Assembly (NCBI GenBank): GCA_025934435.1
Contig: JAICYB010000030.1
Location: 1-39,793 of the forward strand
Source: Actinomycetes bacterium
GTDB taxonomy: Bacteria > Actinomycetota > JAICYB01
Length of the DNA stretch: 39,793 nt
Reading direction: 5' to 3'
Position numbers and translations under genes: made by a program. Of this stretch, positions 19,386-26,552 are shown one piece after another (the stretch's first letter is position 1; every line of letters starts with the position of its first letter). The notes under the pieces are model-generated. The model searched no databases, was not told the DNA's origin, and saw nothing but the letters and a program-made list of their open reading frames with translations.

Positions 19386-20363
19386 CTAGAGTACGACCTC
19401 GACGCCGGTTCGCCGCCGGATGTAGCGCGCACACTGCGCCGGGTTCCACGTCGGCAGCCGGATCGTCTCGCCGGTGCGCTCCATCTCGGCTTGCATCCCG
19501 AGCTTGAACGTCATCTCGGTGAAGGCGCGCATCACGGAGTAGTACACGACGGTCGCCCGGTCGAGACGGCGGTAGCGCCGGTACGACGTGCGGAGTCCCC
19601 ACGAGAGCACGCGTCCGAACGCCATCGAGAACAGCGCCATGATTCTCGGACCGGGCGTCGCCGACATCTCGTACGCCGCGAGCTGGCCGCCCACGTCGAA
19701 GGCCGGGTCGGCGACGGTGACGAGGTTCCAGTCGATGACACCGGTGATCCGTCCGCGTACTTCGAGGATGTTCGCGCCGAACAGATCGCCGTGACAGATC
19801 GAGACGCGCGACGGTGCCGGCGCGTTCGCACGCAACCAATCGAGCGCCGGACGAAGCCCGTCCAGCGCCGTCAGATCGATCACGTGCTCGGCCCGGTCGA
19901 GCCATCCGTTCGGCGTCCCGTCGATCCCGGCGGCGACGAAGGCGTCGAGAAGCGGAGCGGCATCGAGCGAGTGCACGAGATCGAGCGCCGCAGCGTGACG
20001 CCGCGGTAGCGTCACGAGCCTCGGCGCCTGCAGGAGTATCGCGGGGAACTCGATGACCATCTGCGGACGACCCACGAGACGCTCCATCACGATGTAGTCG
20101 TCCGCGCACACGACGACGCCCGGCGCCGGCACACCTTGCGCCGACACCACCTGCTGCGCGAGCGCCTCACGTTTCACGTCGAGCGGCGTCGCGTAGCTCG
20201 GGAACACGCGCAGGACCAGCGGCCCCGACCACTCCGGTGGTGCGTCCTCGAGCTCGAAGGCGTACACGTCGGTGACGAACCCGCCCGTCAACGCGCGCGG
20301 TTCGAATCTGAACGTGACATCCGGACCGAGCTCCGCGCGAAGGATCGCGAAGGGATCGCTCAG
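19386..20363 (-). CDS. APH-family phosphotransferase
   Basis: A kinase-fold protein of about 325 residues. Brenner's motif is [11 protein letters not shown] and the metal-binding segment is [19 protein letters not shown], both intact, so phosphotransfer is plausible. N-terminal [15 protein letters not shown] and [12 protein letters not shown] hold the nucleotide-binding strand. Homologues often sit beside acyl-CoA dehydrogenases and CoA ligases and resemble the kinase domain of ACAD10/11, which phosphorylates hydroxyacyl-CoA; that role here is inference. The start is uncertain: no ATG or GTG lies near the end of echA19, and a CTG at 20363 that overlaps its stop as CTGA fits the coupling pattern of this operon. 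An ATG at 20489 would overlap echA19 by 130 bases. Confidence 0.75.
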   Translation of the reverse strand: MSDPFAILRAELGPDVTFRFEPRALTGGFVTDVYAFELEDAPPEWSGPLVLRVFPSYATPLDVKREALAQQVVSAQGVPAPGVVVCADDYIVMERLVGRPQMVIEFPAILLQAPRLVTLPRRHAAALDLVHSLDAAPLLDAFVAAGIDGTPNGWLDRAEHVIDLTALDGLRPALDWLRANAPAPSRVSICHGDLFGANILEVRGRITGVIDWNLVTVADPAFDVGGQLAAYEMSATPGPRIMALFSMAFGRVLSWGLRTSYRRYRRLDRATVVYYSVMRAFTEMTFKLGMQAEMERTGETIRLPTWNPAQCARYIRRRTGVEVVL

Positions 20364-21154
20364 CGGCCTTTGAACTCCGGTGGCCGCTTCTCCGCGAACG
20401 CTCTTGGACCTTCCCGGGCGTCCTCGGTCATGAACGTCTCGATGCCGATCGGCGCCTCGATCTTGAAGGCGTCCGTCTCGGGCAGACACTCAGTCGCACG
20501 GAGCGTTCGCAGGATGTTCTTCACCGCGACGGGACCGTTCGCCGCGATCTGCCCGGCGATCTCCTTCGCCTTGTCGAGCGCCGTCCCGTCCGGAACGACG
20601 TAGCCGATCAGCCCGAACTCGAGTGCTTCGGCGGCGGTGATGCGCCGTCCGGTGAGGAGCATGTCCGCGGCGATCGTGTACGGGATCTGTCGGCGCAATC
20701 GGACCGTCGATCCACCGAGGGGAAACAGTCCCCACCGCACCTCGGCGACGCCGAACTGCGCCGATTCGCCGGCGACGCGGATGTCGGTGCCTTGCAGGAT
20801 CTCCGTACCGCCGGCGACCGCGTATCCCTCGACGGCGGCGATGAGTGGCTTGTCCAGCAGGAAGCCCTTGAGCAACGGTTTCAGCACCGTCGGATCGAAC
20901 GTGCCCTGGCGTTGCCCTTCCGCCATCCCTTCGCCGGGCGCGCTCGCGGCGAAGCCTTTGAGGTCGGCGCCCGCACAGAAGTGCCCGCCGGCGCCCGTGA
21001 GGATCGCGCACCGGATGTCGTCGTTGTTGTTCACCTCGTCCCACGCCTCGGACATGATCTGCATCATCTCGCCGGACAACGCGTTCCGAGCTTCGGGACG
21101 GTTCATCGTCACGATGAGGACGTGTCCGTCGCGTTCGACGATCGCTTCGGCCAT
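20360..21154 (-). CDS. echA19: EchA19-type steroid enoyl-CoA hydratase
   Basis: A crotonase of 264 residues. In M. tuberculosis, EchA19 hydrates the steroid side-chain enoyl-CoA of an early beta-oxidation cycle. The match to the recalled sequence is close: [86 protein letters not shown], and the end block [17 protein letters not shown]. The ATG at 21154 is chosen for its TAATG junction with the ltp3 stop. The phosphotransferase follows with a probable CTGA overlap. Confidence 0.92.
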   Translation of the reverse strand: MAEAIVERDGHVLIVTMNRPEARNALSGEMMQIMSEAWDEVNNNDDIRCAILTGAGGHFCAGADLKGFAASAPGEGMAEGQRQGTFDPTVLKPLLKGFLLDKPLIAAVEGYAVAGGTEILQGTDIRVAGESAQFGVAEVRWGLFPLGGSTVRLRRQIPYTIAADMLLTGRRITAAEALEFGLIGYVVPDGTALDKAKEIAGQIAANGPVAVKNILRTLRATECLPETDAFKIEAPIGIETFMTEDAREGPRAFAEKRPPEFKGR

Positions 21155-22293
21155 TACGGCTTCTCGTTCCGGACGACCCACATCGCGAAGAATTGGGACG
21201 CACCACCGTAGGCGTGTCCGACGCCGGTGCGCGCACCGTCGATCTGATGCTCACCGGCCAGCCCGCGAACCTGGAGCGCCACTTCGAGGAAACGCAACAT
21301 GCCGGACGCCCCGATAGGGTTCGACGAAAGCACGCCGCCGGACACATTGATCGGCAGTTCGCCCGTGATGTCGGTGACGCCTTTCTCGACGAGCTTCCAA
21401 CCGTCCCCTTCGGCAGCGAAGCCGAGGTTCTCGAGCCACATCGGCTCGTACCAGCTGAACGGAACATAGATCTCGGCGACGTCGACTTCGTTGAACGGGT
21501 CGGTGATGCCGGCTTGCGAGTAGACGTCGGCCGCGCAGTCGCGGCCGCCGCGCGGGTTGACCGGGTCGCGTCCGGGGAACTGTCCGAGTTCGCTTCTGAT
21601 CGCCGTGCCATGCACCCACGCCGCACCTTCGGTCGCGCCCTTCTCGTTCGTCAGCACCATCGCGGCGGCGCCGTCCGAGGTCGGGCACGATTCGAGACGA
21701 CGCACCGGCTCCCAAACGTACGGCGACTCCATCACGGTTTCGATCGTGAGGTTCTCGAGCTTGAGGTGCGCGTACGGATTCTTCAGCGCATTCCGGCGAT
21801 CCTTCACCGCAACCGCCGGACCGATGTAGTCGGGCGCACCCGAACGGTCGATGTACGCGCGCATGTGCGGCGCGAAGTACCCGCCGGCACCGACGCTGCC
21901 GCTTCGTCCGCCGCCGAGGCCCCATGTGGTGTCCCCTTCGGACTGCTTCTCGAAGCCGATCGTGAGCACGCGTTCGCGAACGCCGGACGAAACGAGGTGC
22001 GTTGCAACCACGGCCGTCGATCCACCGACGCTTCCCGCGGTGTGCACGCGCATGATCGGTTTGCCCGCGCAGCCGAGCGCATCGGCGAGATAGATCTCCG
22101 GCATCATGATCCCCTCGAACGGGTCGGGGGCCTTGCCGATCACGACGGCGTCGACGTCCTTCCAATCCATCTGAGCGTCGGCGAGGGCGCGTTCGGCCGC
22201 TTCTCTCAGGAGTCCGGCCATCGAGAGGTCGTCGCGCACCTTGCGGTGGTGCGTCTGACCGCAGCCGACGACGGCGACGCGTTCGGAGCTCAT
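21154..22293 (-). CDS. ltp3: Ltp3-type thiolase-fold aldolase subunit
   Basis: A lipid-transfer-protein/thiolase-fold protein of 379 residues. It matches recalled mycobacterial Ltp3 along its length: [93 protein letters not shown] and [15 protein letters not shown]. Ltp3 and Ltp4 of Rhodococcus rhodochrous are reported as needed to degrade C24-branched sterol side chains, so this gene points to plant sterols. The ATG at 22293 overlaps the ltp4 stop as ATGA, and its stop shares one base with echA19. Partners are probably ltp4 and the two DUF35 proteins. Confidence 0.92.
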   Translation of the reverse strand: MSSERVAVVGCGQTHHRKVRDDLSMAGLLREAAERALADAQMDWKDVDAVVIGKAPDPFEGIMMPEIYLADALGCAGKPIMRVHTAGSVGGSTAVVATHLVSSGVRERVLTIGFEKQSEGDTTWGLGGGRSGSVGAGGYFAPHMRAYIDRSGAPDYIGPAVAVKDRRNALKNPYAHLKLENLTIETVMESPYVWEPVRRLESCPTSDGAAAMVLTNEKGATEGAAWVHGTAIRSELGQFPGRDPVNPRGGRDCAADVYSQAGITDPFNEVDVAEIYVPFSWYEPMWLENLGFAAEGDGWKLVEKGVTDITGELPINVSGGVLSSNPIGASGMLRFLEVALQVRGLAGEHQIDGARTGVGHAYGGASQFFAMWVVRNEKP

Positions 22294-23183
22294 GCTTCGA
22301 ACACCGCCACGAGGTTCTGTTGCAGGCACGGTCCGGCGCTCGCGTGTCCGACGGAACGGTTCGCGTCACCTTTGATGACCGCGTCCGCCGCCGTACCGAC
22401 CTGGATGAGCCCGGAAACCATCAGCGGATTCGTCGCCAAACCGTAGCCATGCGTCAGTCCGAGCGCGTCCATGAGGATCAGTCCTTCGTGCGGGTACTGC
22501 GCCGAAAGGTAGGCGACGTCGACCGGTGCTTTGTCCACACCGGCTTGCTGCCCCGCTATGCGCGCGGACTCCGACTTCGACAGATCACGCACGCCGGGAT
22601 AATGCGCGTCCGTCCGGTGATCGATCCCGGCGATCCACGCCGGACGATCCACCAGCTCGCGCGCTCGGTCCCCGGCGGCGAGGACGACGGCTGCGGCGGC
22701 GTCCGTGTATGCCGGCGCTTGCGTCGGTGGCTCCTGACCGACTGCTTCCGCTTGCAACCGGCCGAAGGAGAGCGGATCGAGCCACAGCGGCGCGAGATAG
22801 TACGGATCGAGCTGGATCGAGAGCACTTCGCGGATGTCCGCGCGCGAGCAGATGCCGGACGAGAAGGCGAGCGCGACATCGACGTCGCCGTGCTGCAAAC
22901 GCACCCACGCTTCGTACAGCGCCCACGCGCCGTCCATCTCGACGTGCGATTCGGAGATCGGGGGCCAGGCCCCCGTCGCTTCGAGGGTCTGCACGAACGC
23001 GAACGGCGCGCCCGCGAGGTAATCGCACGAGGCGCTACAGGTGAAGCCGATGTCCTTCCGTGTGATGCCGATCTTCGCGAGCGCTTCGTTGATGACCGGG
23101 AACAGCAGCTGCGTCTCTGTTTCCTCGACGCCGGTCAGGCCGGGCTCGGACGGCGCGAACGAAACGACCGCGACGTCTCTCAC
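22290..23183 (-). CDS. ltp4: Ltp4-type thiolase-fold protein, shortened
   Basis: A thiolase-fold protein of 297 residues. It aligns with recalled mycobacterial Ltp4 at the N-terminus (DVAVVSFA), IGFTCSASCDYLAG, PPISESHVEMDGAWALYEA, DPYYLAPLWLDPLSFGRLQA, AAVVLAAGDRARELVDRPAW and the end GHASAGPCLQQNLVAV. The mycobacterial protein is about 55 residues longer as I recall; the missing part lies after FGRLQAEAVG, where the spacer before the DAAAAVVLAA block is very short. It overlaps ltp3 as ATGA. It starts 25 bases after the DUF35 gene. It probably forms the second half of an Ltp3-Ltp4-DUF35 complex for C24-branched sterols. Confidence 0.88.
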   Translation of the reverse strand: MRDVAVVSFAPSEPGLTGVEETETQLLFPVINEALAKIGITRKDIGFTCSASCDYLAGAPFAFVQTLEATGAWPPISESHVEMDGAWALYEAWVRLQHGDVDVALAFSSGICSRADIREVLSIQLDPYYLAPLWLDPLSFGRLQAEAVGQEPPTQAPAYTDAAAAVVLAAGDRARELVDRPAWIAGIDHRTDAHYPGVRDLSKSESARIAGQQAGVDKAPVDVAYLSAQYPHEGLILMDALGLTHGYGLATNPLMVSGLIQVGTAADAVIKGDANRSVGHASAGPCLQQNLVAVFEA

Positions 23184-23208
23184 GCGGAGGTCACCCCGGC
23201 ACCCCCGG

Positions 23209-23724
23209 TCACAGCACGTGCTCCTGGTACTTCTCCTTCGGTTCGTCCGGCTCGCCGGACGGCTCCCAATGCTTGATGGCTCCGGTCAGTCCCCAGCCGC
23301 GTGAACCTTCGTTCGGGTCGCCGCCCCACACCGCCTTCACCCGCATGCCCATGCGCACTTCGCTGTGCGGGATACCTTCGACGCGCTGCTGACCGATCGT
23401 TCCGCTCGCGCCGTCGAGGAGGATGTTCGCGAGGACGTACTCCTCTTTCTCTTCCTGTCCCTGGTACTGGATCGGCGTGATGACGGTGAACGACGTCAGC
23501 GTCCCGGCATCGCGCACTTCGACCTCGTTCGACTCGTCGGTGATGACGCAATCGATCGGACAGAACCCCTTCGGCGGGACGTAGACAAGTCCGCACTCCG
23601 GACACTTGTGTCCGGTGATGCGTCCGGCGCGCATCTGCTCGTCGAAGCGCCGCGCGACCGGTGACGTCACGACCTTGTAGTCGAGGTCGACCTTCTGCGA
23701 GACGAACCGGACGGGTTCAGACAC
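23209..23724 (-). CDS. DUF35 zinc-ribbon/OB-fold protein
   Basis: A protein of 171 residues. A zinc ribbon (CPEC about 41-44; CPIDC about 54-58) precedes an OB-fold (AGTLTSFTVITPIQYQGQ, YVLANILLDGAS, VRMGMRVKAVWGG). DUF35 proteins bind and activate thiolase-fold aldolases such as Ltp2. With the preceding gene it appears to correspond to a single fused DUF35 protein (Rv3521-like) that precedes ltp4-ltp3 in mycobacteria. The GTG start at 23724 overlaps the upstream gene by 8 bases. The spacer to ltp4 is 25 bases, the widest in this operon. The C-terminal tail is acidic and Lys/Glu-rich. Confidence 0.9.
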   Translation of the reverse strand: MSEPVRFVSQKVDLDYKVVTSPVARRFDEQMRAGRITGHKCPECGLVYVPPKGFCPIDCVITDESNEVEVRDAGTLTSFTVITPIQYQGQEEKEEYVLANILLDGASGTIGQQRVEGIPHSEVRMGMRVKAVWGGDPNEGSRGWGLTGAIKHWEPSGEPDEPKEKYQEHVL

Positions 23725-24127
23725 GATCGAAGCACTCGATGTCGGTGATGTTGCCCGTCCGTTCGGAGCGCCAGGAGATCTTCACACGGTCGCCCTTCGC
23801 GACGCACCCGCGCGCGGCGTGCAGGAGAGCGGTGTCCGCGCCGTCGAGCTTCACGAGGGCCCAGGTGAACGGTTCGGACAGCGGGTGCTTCCTCATCGGC
23901 TGCTCGACGTACGTCGCGAGCTCGACCACGCCTTCACCGGAGATCTCGATCAGATCGGGTTCGACGGCAACACCCGTCTCGGGGTCGTATTCGAGCGGCG
24001 GGCAGAGGACGCGGCCGTCCTTCGTGCGGGAGGCGAGAACCTTGCCGTCACGCAGGCCGGTGAAGAAACCTCCGACGACGGGGCCGAGACTCCGCCGGTA
24101 CGGGAACTCGAGCGTGAACTCAGACAC
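23717..24127 (-). CDS. DUF35-like OB-fold protein without zinc ribbon, first operon gene
   Basis: A protein of 136 residues whose sequence (FPYRRSLGPVVGGFFTGLRD, RVLCPPLEYDPETG, EPFTWALVKLDGADTALLHA, CVAKGDRVKISWR, NITDIECFD) resembles the N-terminal half of the fused mycobacterial Rv3521 protein as I recall it. No CxxC pair is present, so the zinc ribbon is degenerate; the OB-fold part remains. It is probably a scaffold or activator for Ltp3/Ltp4. The GTG start at 24127 has no Shine-Dalgarno sequence: TACTTT stands 5 bases before it, and the KstR-like palindrome reaches to within 8 bases of the start. It heads the operon running to 17367. Confidence 0.85.
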   Translation of the reverse strand: MSEFTLEFPYRRSLGPVVGGFFTGLRDGKVLASRTKDGRVLCPPLEYDPETGVAVEPDLIEISGEGVVELATYVEQPMRKHPLSEPFTWALVKLDGADTALLHAARGCVAKGDRVKISWRSERTGNITDIECFDRV

Positions 24128-24160
24128 GAGCGAAAGTAGAACACATTCTAGTTTTCGCTC
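24128..24160. promoter_or_regulatory. KstR-like operator C with extended dyad and leaderless promoter
   Basis: The core GTAGAACACATTCTAG (24136-24151) fits the KstR consensus with one mismatch in one arm. Outer arms GAGCGAAA (24128-24135) and TTTCGCTC (24153-24160) extend the dyad to about 33 bases. On the minus strand the outer arm abuts the GTG of the DUF35 gene, and TACTTT 5 bases before that GTG is a probable -10 box. The other half overlaps the stop codon (24148-24150) of the upstream flavin oxidoreductase gene. Confidence 0.75.
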
Positions 24161-25290
24161 TCAAGAACGCACCGCGTCCCCGTGTAGATCGTGGGTATGC
24201 ACTTGTTGCAGTGGATGCACGTCGCTTCGGACGAAGCACCGTCGCGCAGCCGATCCACGAGGTCGGGCTCGCGCAACAGCGCGCGGCCCATCGCCACGAA
24301 GTCGAAACCTTCGTCGAGGGCGCTGCGGATCGTGTCGATCCGGTTGATGCCCCCGAGCAGGACCAGCGGCATCCGGAGCTCAGACCGGAACCGGCGTGCC
24401 GTCGGCAGGAAGAAGGCTTCGCCGAACGGATAGCGCTTGAGGAACTTGCGCGAGGTCAGGCGGAACGCCATCCGCATGAGCCGCGGCATCGTCGCGGCCA
24501 TCTCCGCGGTCGGCGCGTCGCCGCGGAACAGGTACATCGGGTTCGCGAGCGAGCTTCCGCCCGTGAGCTCGAGCGCGTCGAGGGCGCCATCTTGCTCGAG
24601 CATGCGGGCGATGACGAGTGCTTCGTCCGGCTCGAGGCCGTTGCGCACACCGTCCGTCATGTTGAACTTCGCGGTCACGGCAAGTTTCGGAGCCGCTTCA
24701 CGAACCGTCCGCACGATCTCGCGCGGGAACGACGCGCGCGCTTCGATGGGTCCGGGGTTCAACTTCGGCGAGAGGAACGAGCTGAGCAGGTAGTTGTGCC
24801 CGAGGTGGATCTCGAGCGCATCGAAACCGGAAGCCGCCGCCACCTTGGCTGCGCGCTCGAAATCGGAACGTACGCGCGCAAGGTCGTCCGGGGTCGCGGC
24901 TTTCGTCCACTTCATCGAGATCGGCGCGAGGAAACGGCGCGGGGCGAGCGCCGGCGCTTTCGTTCCGAGCGGGTTCGCGACGGGGCCCGCGTGCCCGATC
25001 TGCGCGCAGGCCGCGGCCCCTTCGGCGTTGATCGCGTCCGTCAGTCGTCTGAGTCCCGGGATCGCATCGTCGACGAGGACGATCTGCCGGCCGTCCGTCG
25101 TGCCTTCGCGCGACACGGCGCAGTACGCGACCGTCGACATGCCGACACCGCCGCGCGCAACGGCGCGATGGAACTCGATGAGCTCGTCGGTGGCAAGACG
25201 CCGTGGGGTCCGTCCCTCGAACGTCGCGGCCTTGATGATGCGGTTGCGGAGCGTCAGGGGGCCGAGCTTCGCCGGTGCGAACGGATCCAC
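24148..25290 (-). CDS. Old yellow enzyme family NADH:flavin oxidoreductase
   Basis: An FMN-barrel oxidoreductase of 380 residues. It shows LGPLTLRNRIIKAATFEGRTP, a substrate block GFDALEIHLGHNYLLSSFLSP, FREIV-type SFPREIVRTVREA, and the phosphate-binding end LVLLGGINRIDTIRSALDEGFDFVAMGRALLREPDL. The C-terminal CIHCNKCIPTIYTGTRC gives C-x2-C-x2-C-x9-C, like the 4Fe-4S ligands of 2,4-dienoyl-CoA reductase and trimethylamine dehydrogenase, but there is no second NADPH domain. It could reduce a dienoyl- or enone-CoA. The GTG start (25290) is one base past the upstream membrane-protein stop. Its stop codon lies inside operator C. Confidence 0.88.
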   Translation of the reverse strand: MDPFAPAKLGPLTLRNRIIKAATFEGRTPRRLATDELIEFHRAVARGGVGMSTVAYCAVSREGTTDGRQIVLVDDAIPGLRRLTDAINAEGAAACAQIGHAGPVANPLGTKAPALAPRRFLAPISMKWTKAATPDDLARVRSDFERAAKVAAASGFDALEIHLGHNYLLSSFLSPKLNPGPIEARASFPREIVRTVREAAPKLAVTAKFNMTDGVRNGLEPDEALVIARMLEQDGALDALELTGGSSLANPMYLFRGDAPTAEMAATMPRLMRMAFRLTSRKFLKRYPFGEAFFLPTARRFRSELRMPLVLLGGINRIDTIRSALDEGFDFVAMGRALLREPDLVDRLRDGASSEATCIHCNKCIPTIYTGTRCVLESEN

Positions 25291-25291
25291 C

Positions 25292-26467
25292 CTAGGAACG
25301 TAACCACAAGGAGACGTGGCGGGGCTGCATGGTCCGCGCGACGACATCGCGGATCTCGACCTGGAGGGTGTCGATGTCGATGTCGTCGCGCAGCCGGGAC
25401 GACAGCGCGTCGATCGTCTGCGCCGCGTCGTAGCGGGCGCGATTGAAGCGCCGGTCGACGATGTCCTGGACGCGCCGCCTCACCGGACGGAACAACATGG
25501 CGACGACGAGCGTCACGACGGCGATGAGCCAGGACGGAACACCGCCGTGCCCGGCAAGTGAGGGCGGGACGATCGCGAGCACCACGTACACCGCCGCCAG
25601 CACGCCCGTCACGAGGACGTAGGCGACCGTACGGCTGATGATCCGGTCGATGTCGTAGAGGCGGTAGCGAAGAACGGCGATCCCGATCGTGATCGCGACG
25701 GCCATGAAGCCGATCATCTGCAGGACGGCGCCGACCGGCGTGTCGACCGGATCGTCGTTGTGCAGCACGGTCGCGACGACGAAGGTCCCCGCGAACGCGA
25801 CGAGCAGAACGATCGCGCCGAGGACGAACCACTTCATCTGCTGCCGCTCCATCCCTCGCGAACGGAACCAACGGACGAACATCGTGACGACGCCGATCCC
25901 GATGAGCACGTTGATGCCGATCTCCCCGACGATGTTCAGCGCGCCGGCGTGCGGCACCTCAGCCGTGCTCGGCGCGAGGAGCATGAGTCGTCCGGGATCG
26001 CGGAGGGACGGCAACGCGAGGAAGGGCGTCGCAACGACGAGCAAGACGCTCAGCGCGACGACGGGTCGCATCCACCGGGCGACCGCGCGTCCCGTCGGGA
26101 AGAGCATGAAGACGAGACCGAGACATCCGATGGCCGGGATGAACGACCACATCCCGAACCACGCGGCGATCCGCACGGCCGGGAGGGCGTGATGTCCGAT
26201 GTAGGAGTACCGCGCGTAGCGCTGCGCGAACGCTTGCGCCACGAGCATGACCGCGAGCCCTTCGAGCAGCCAGCCGATCGCGTTCCGCGGACGGCGCGAC
26301 GCGACGAGGGCGCCGACGCAGCACACGACGAGGATCGGGGCCGGACCGACGAAGTCGCTGAGATGATCTCCGCGGAGCGGCGCGATGATCTCGAAGACGA
26401 CCGAGGTCAGCGCAAGGACGATCGTCGCCGCGGCGACGATCCACGCGATGAATCGGACCGGCTTCAC
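25292..26467 (-). CDS. Multi-pass membrane protein like the sensor half of actinobacterial histidine kinases
   Basis: A protein of 391 residues with about 8-10 hydrophobic segments up to residue about 330, then a soluble tail. The segment LRYRLYDIDRIISRTVAYVL and the tail DRRFNRARYDAAQTIDALSSRL, ending RTMQPRHVSLWLR, are the same as those linking the membrane sensor to GAF-histidine-kinase domains in many actinobacterial kinases. Here the protein stops there, with no kinase, so it is a stand-alone sensor-like membrane protein of unknown role. It starts with GTG at 26467, is divergent from fadD19, and is followed after one base by the flavin oxidoreductase. Confidence 0.8.
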   Translation of the reverse strand: MKPVRFIAWIVAAATIVLALTSVVFEIIAPLRGDHLSDFVGPAPILVVCCVGALVASRRPRNAIGWLLEGLAVMLVAQAFAQRYARYSYIGHHALPAVRIAAWFGMWSFIPAIGCLGLVFMLFPTGRAVARWMRPVVALSVLLVVATPFLALPSLRDPGRLMLLAPSTAEVPHAGALNIVGEIGINVLIGIGVVTMFVRWFRSRGMERQQMKWFVLGAIVLLVAFAGTFVVATVLHNDDPVDTPVGAVLQMIGFMAVAITIGIAVLRYRLYDIDRIISRTVAYVLVTGVLAAVYVVLAIVPPSLAGHGGVPSWLIAVVTLVVAMLFRPVRRRVQDIVDRRFNRARYDAAQTIDALSSRLRDDIDIDTLQVEIRDVVARTMQPRHVSLWLRS

Positions 26468-26527
26468 CTCTTCGTCAGTATCCGGTCCCGGCGTTCCGAA
26501 AGCGTTACGGCGCGGGTGGATGCATTC

Positions 26528-26543
26528 CTAGAACGTGTTCTAG
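26528..26543. promoter_or_regulatory. KstR-like operator B, in front of fadD19
   Basis: CTAGAACGTGTTCTAG has perfect 7-bp arms and fits the KstR consensus TnnAACnnGTTnnA throughout; it is identical to operator A on the opposite strand. It overlaps the probable -10 box TAGTCT (26541-26546), which stands 6 bases before the fadD19 GTG. Repression by blocking the promoter is the natural reading. Confidence 0.85.
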
Positions 26544-26546
26544 TCT
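26541..26546 (+). promoter_or_regulatory. Putative leaderless -10 box of fadD19
   Basis: TAGTCT matches TAnnnT, shares its first three bases with operator B and is followed by 6 bases and the GTG at 26553. No Shine-Dalgarno sequence is present. Confidence 0.55.
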
Positions 26547-26552
26547 GGCCGC

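Noticed and set aside
24211..25446. A 411-codon plus-strand frame opposite the flavin oxidoreductase.
   Set aside because: Charged, Arg-rich shadow reading of a strongly supported gene, as is common in high-GC DNA.
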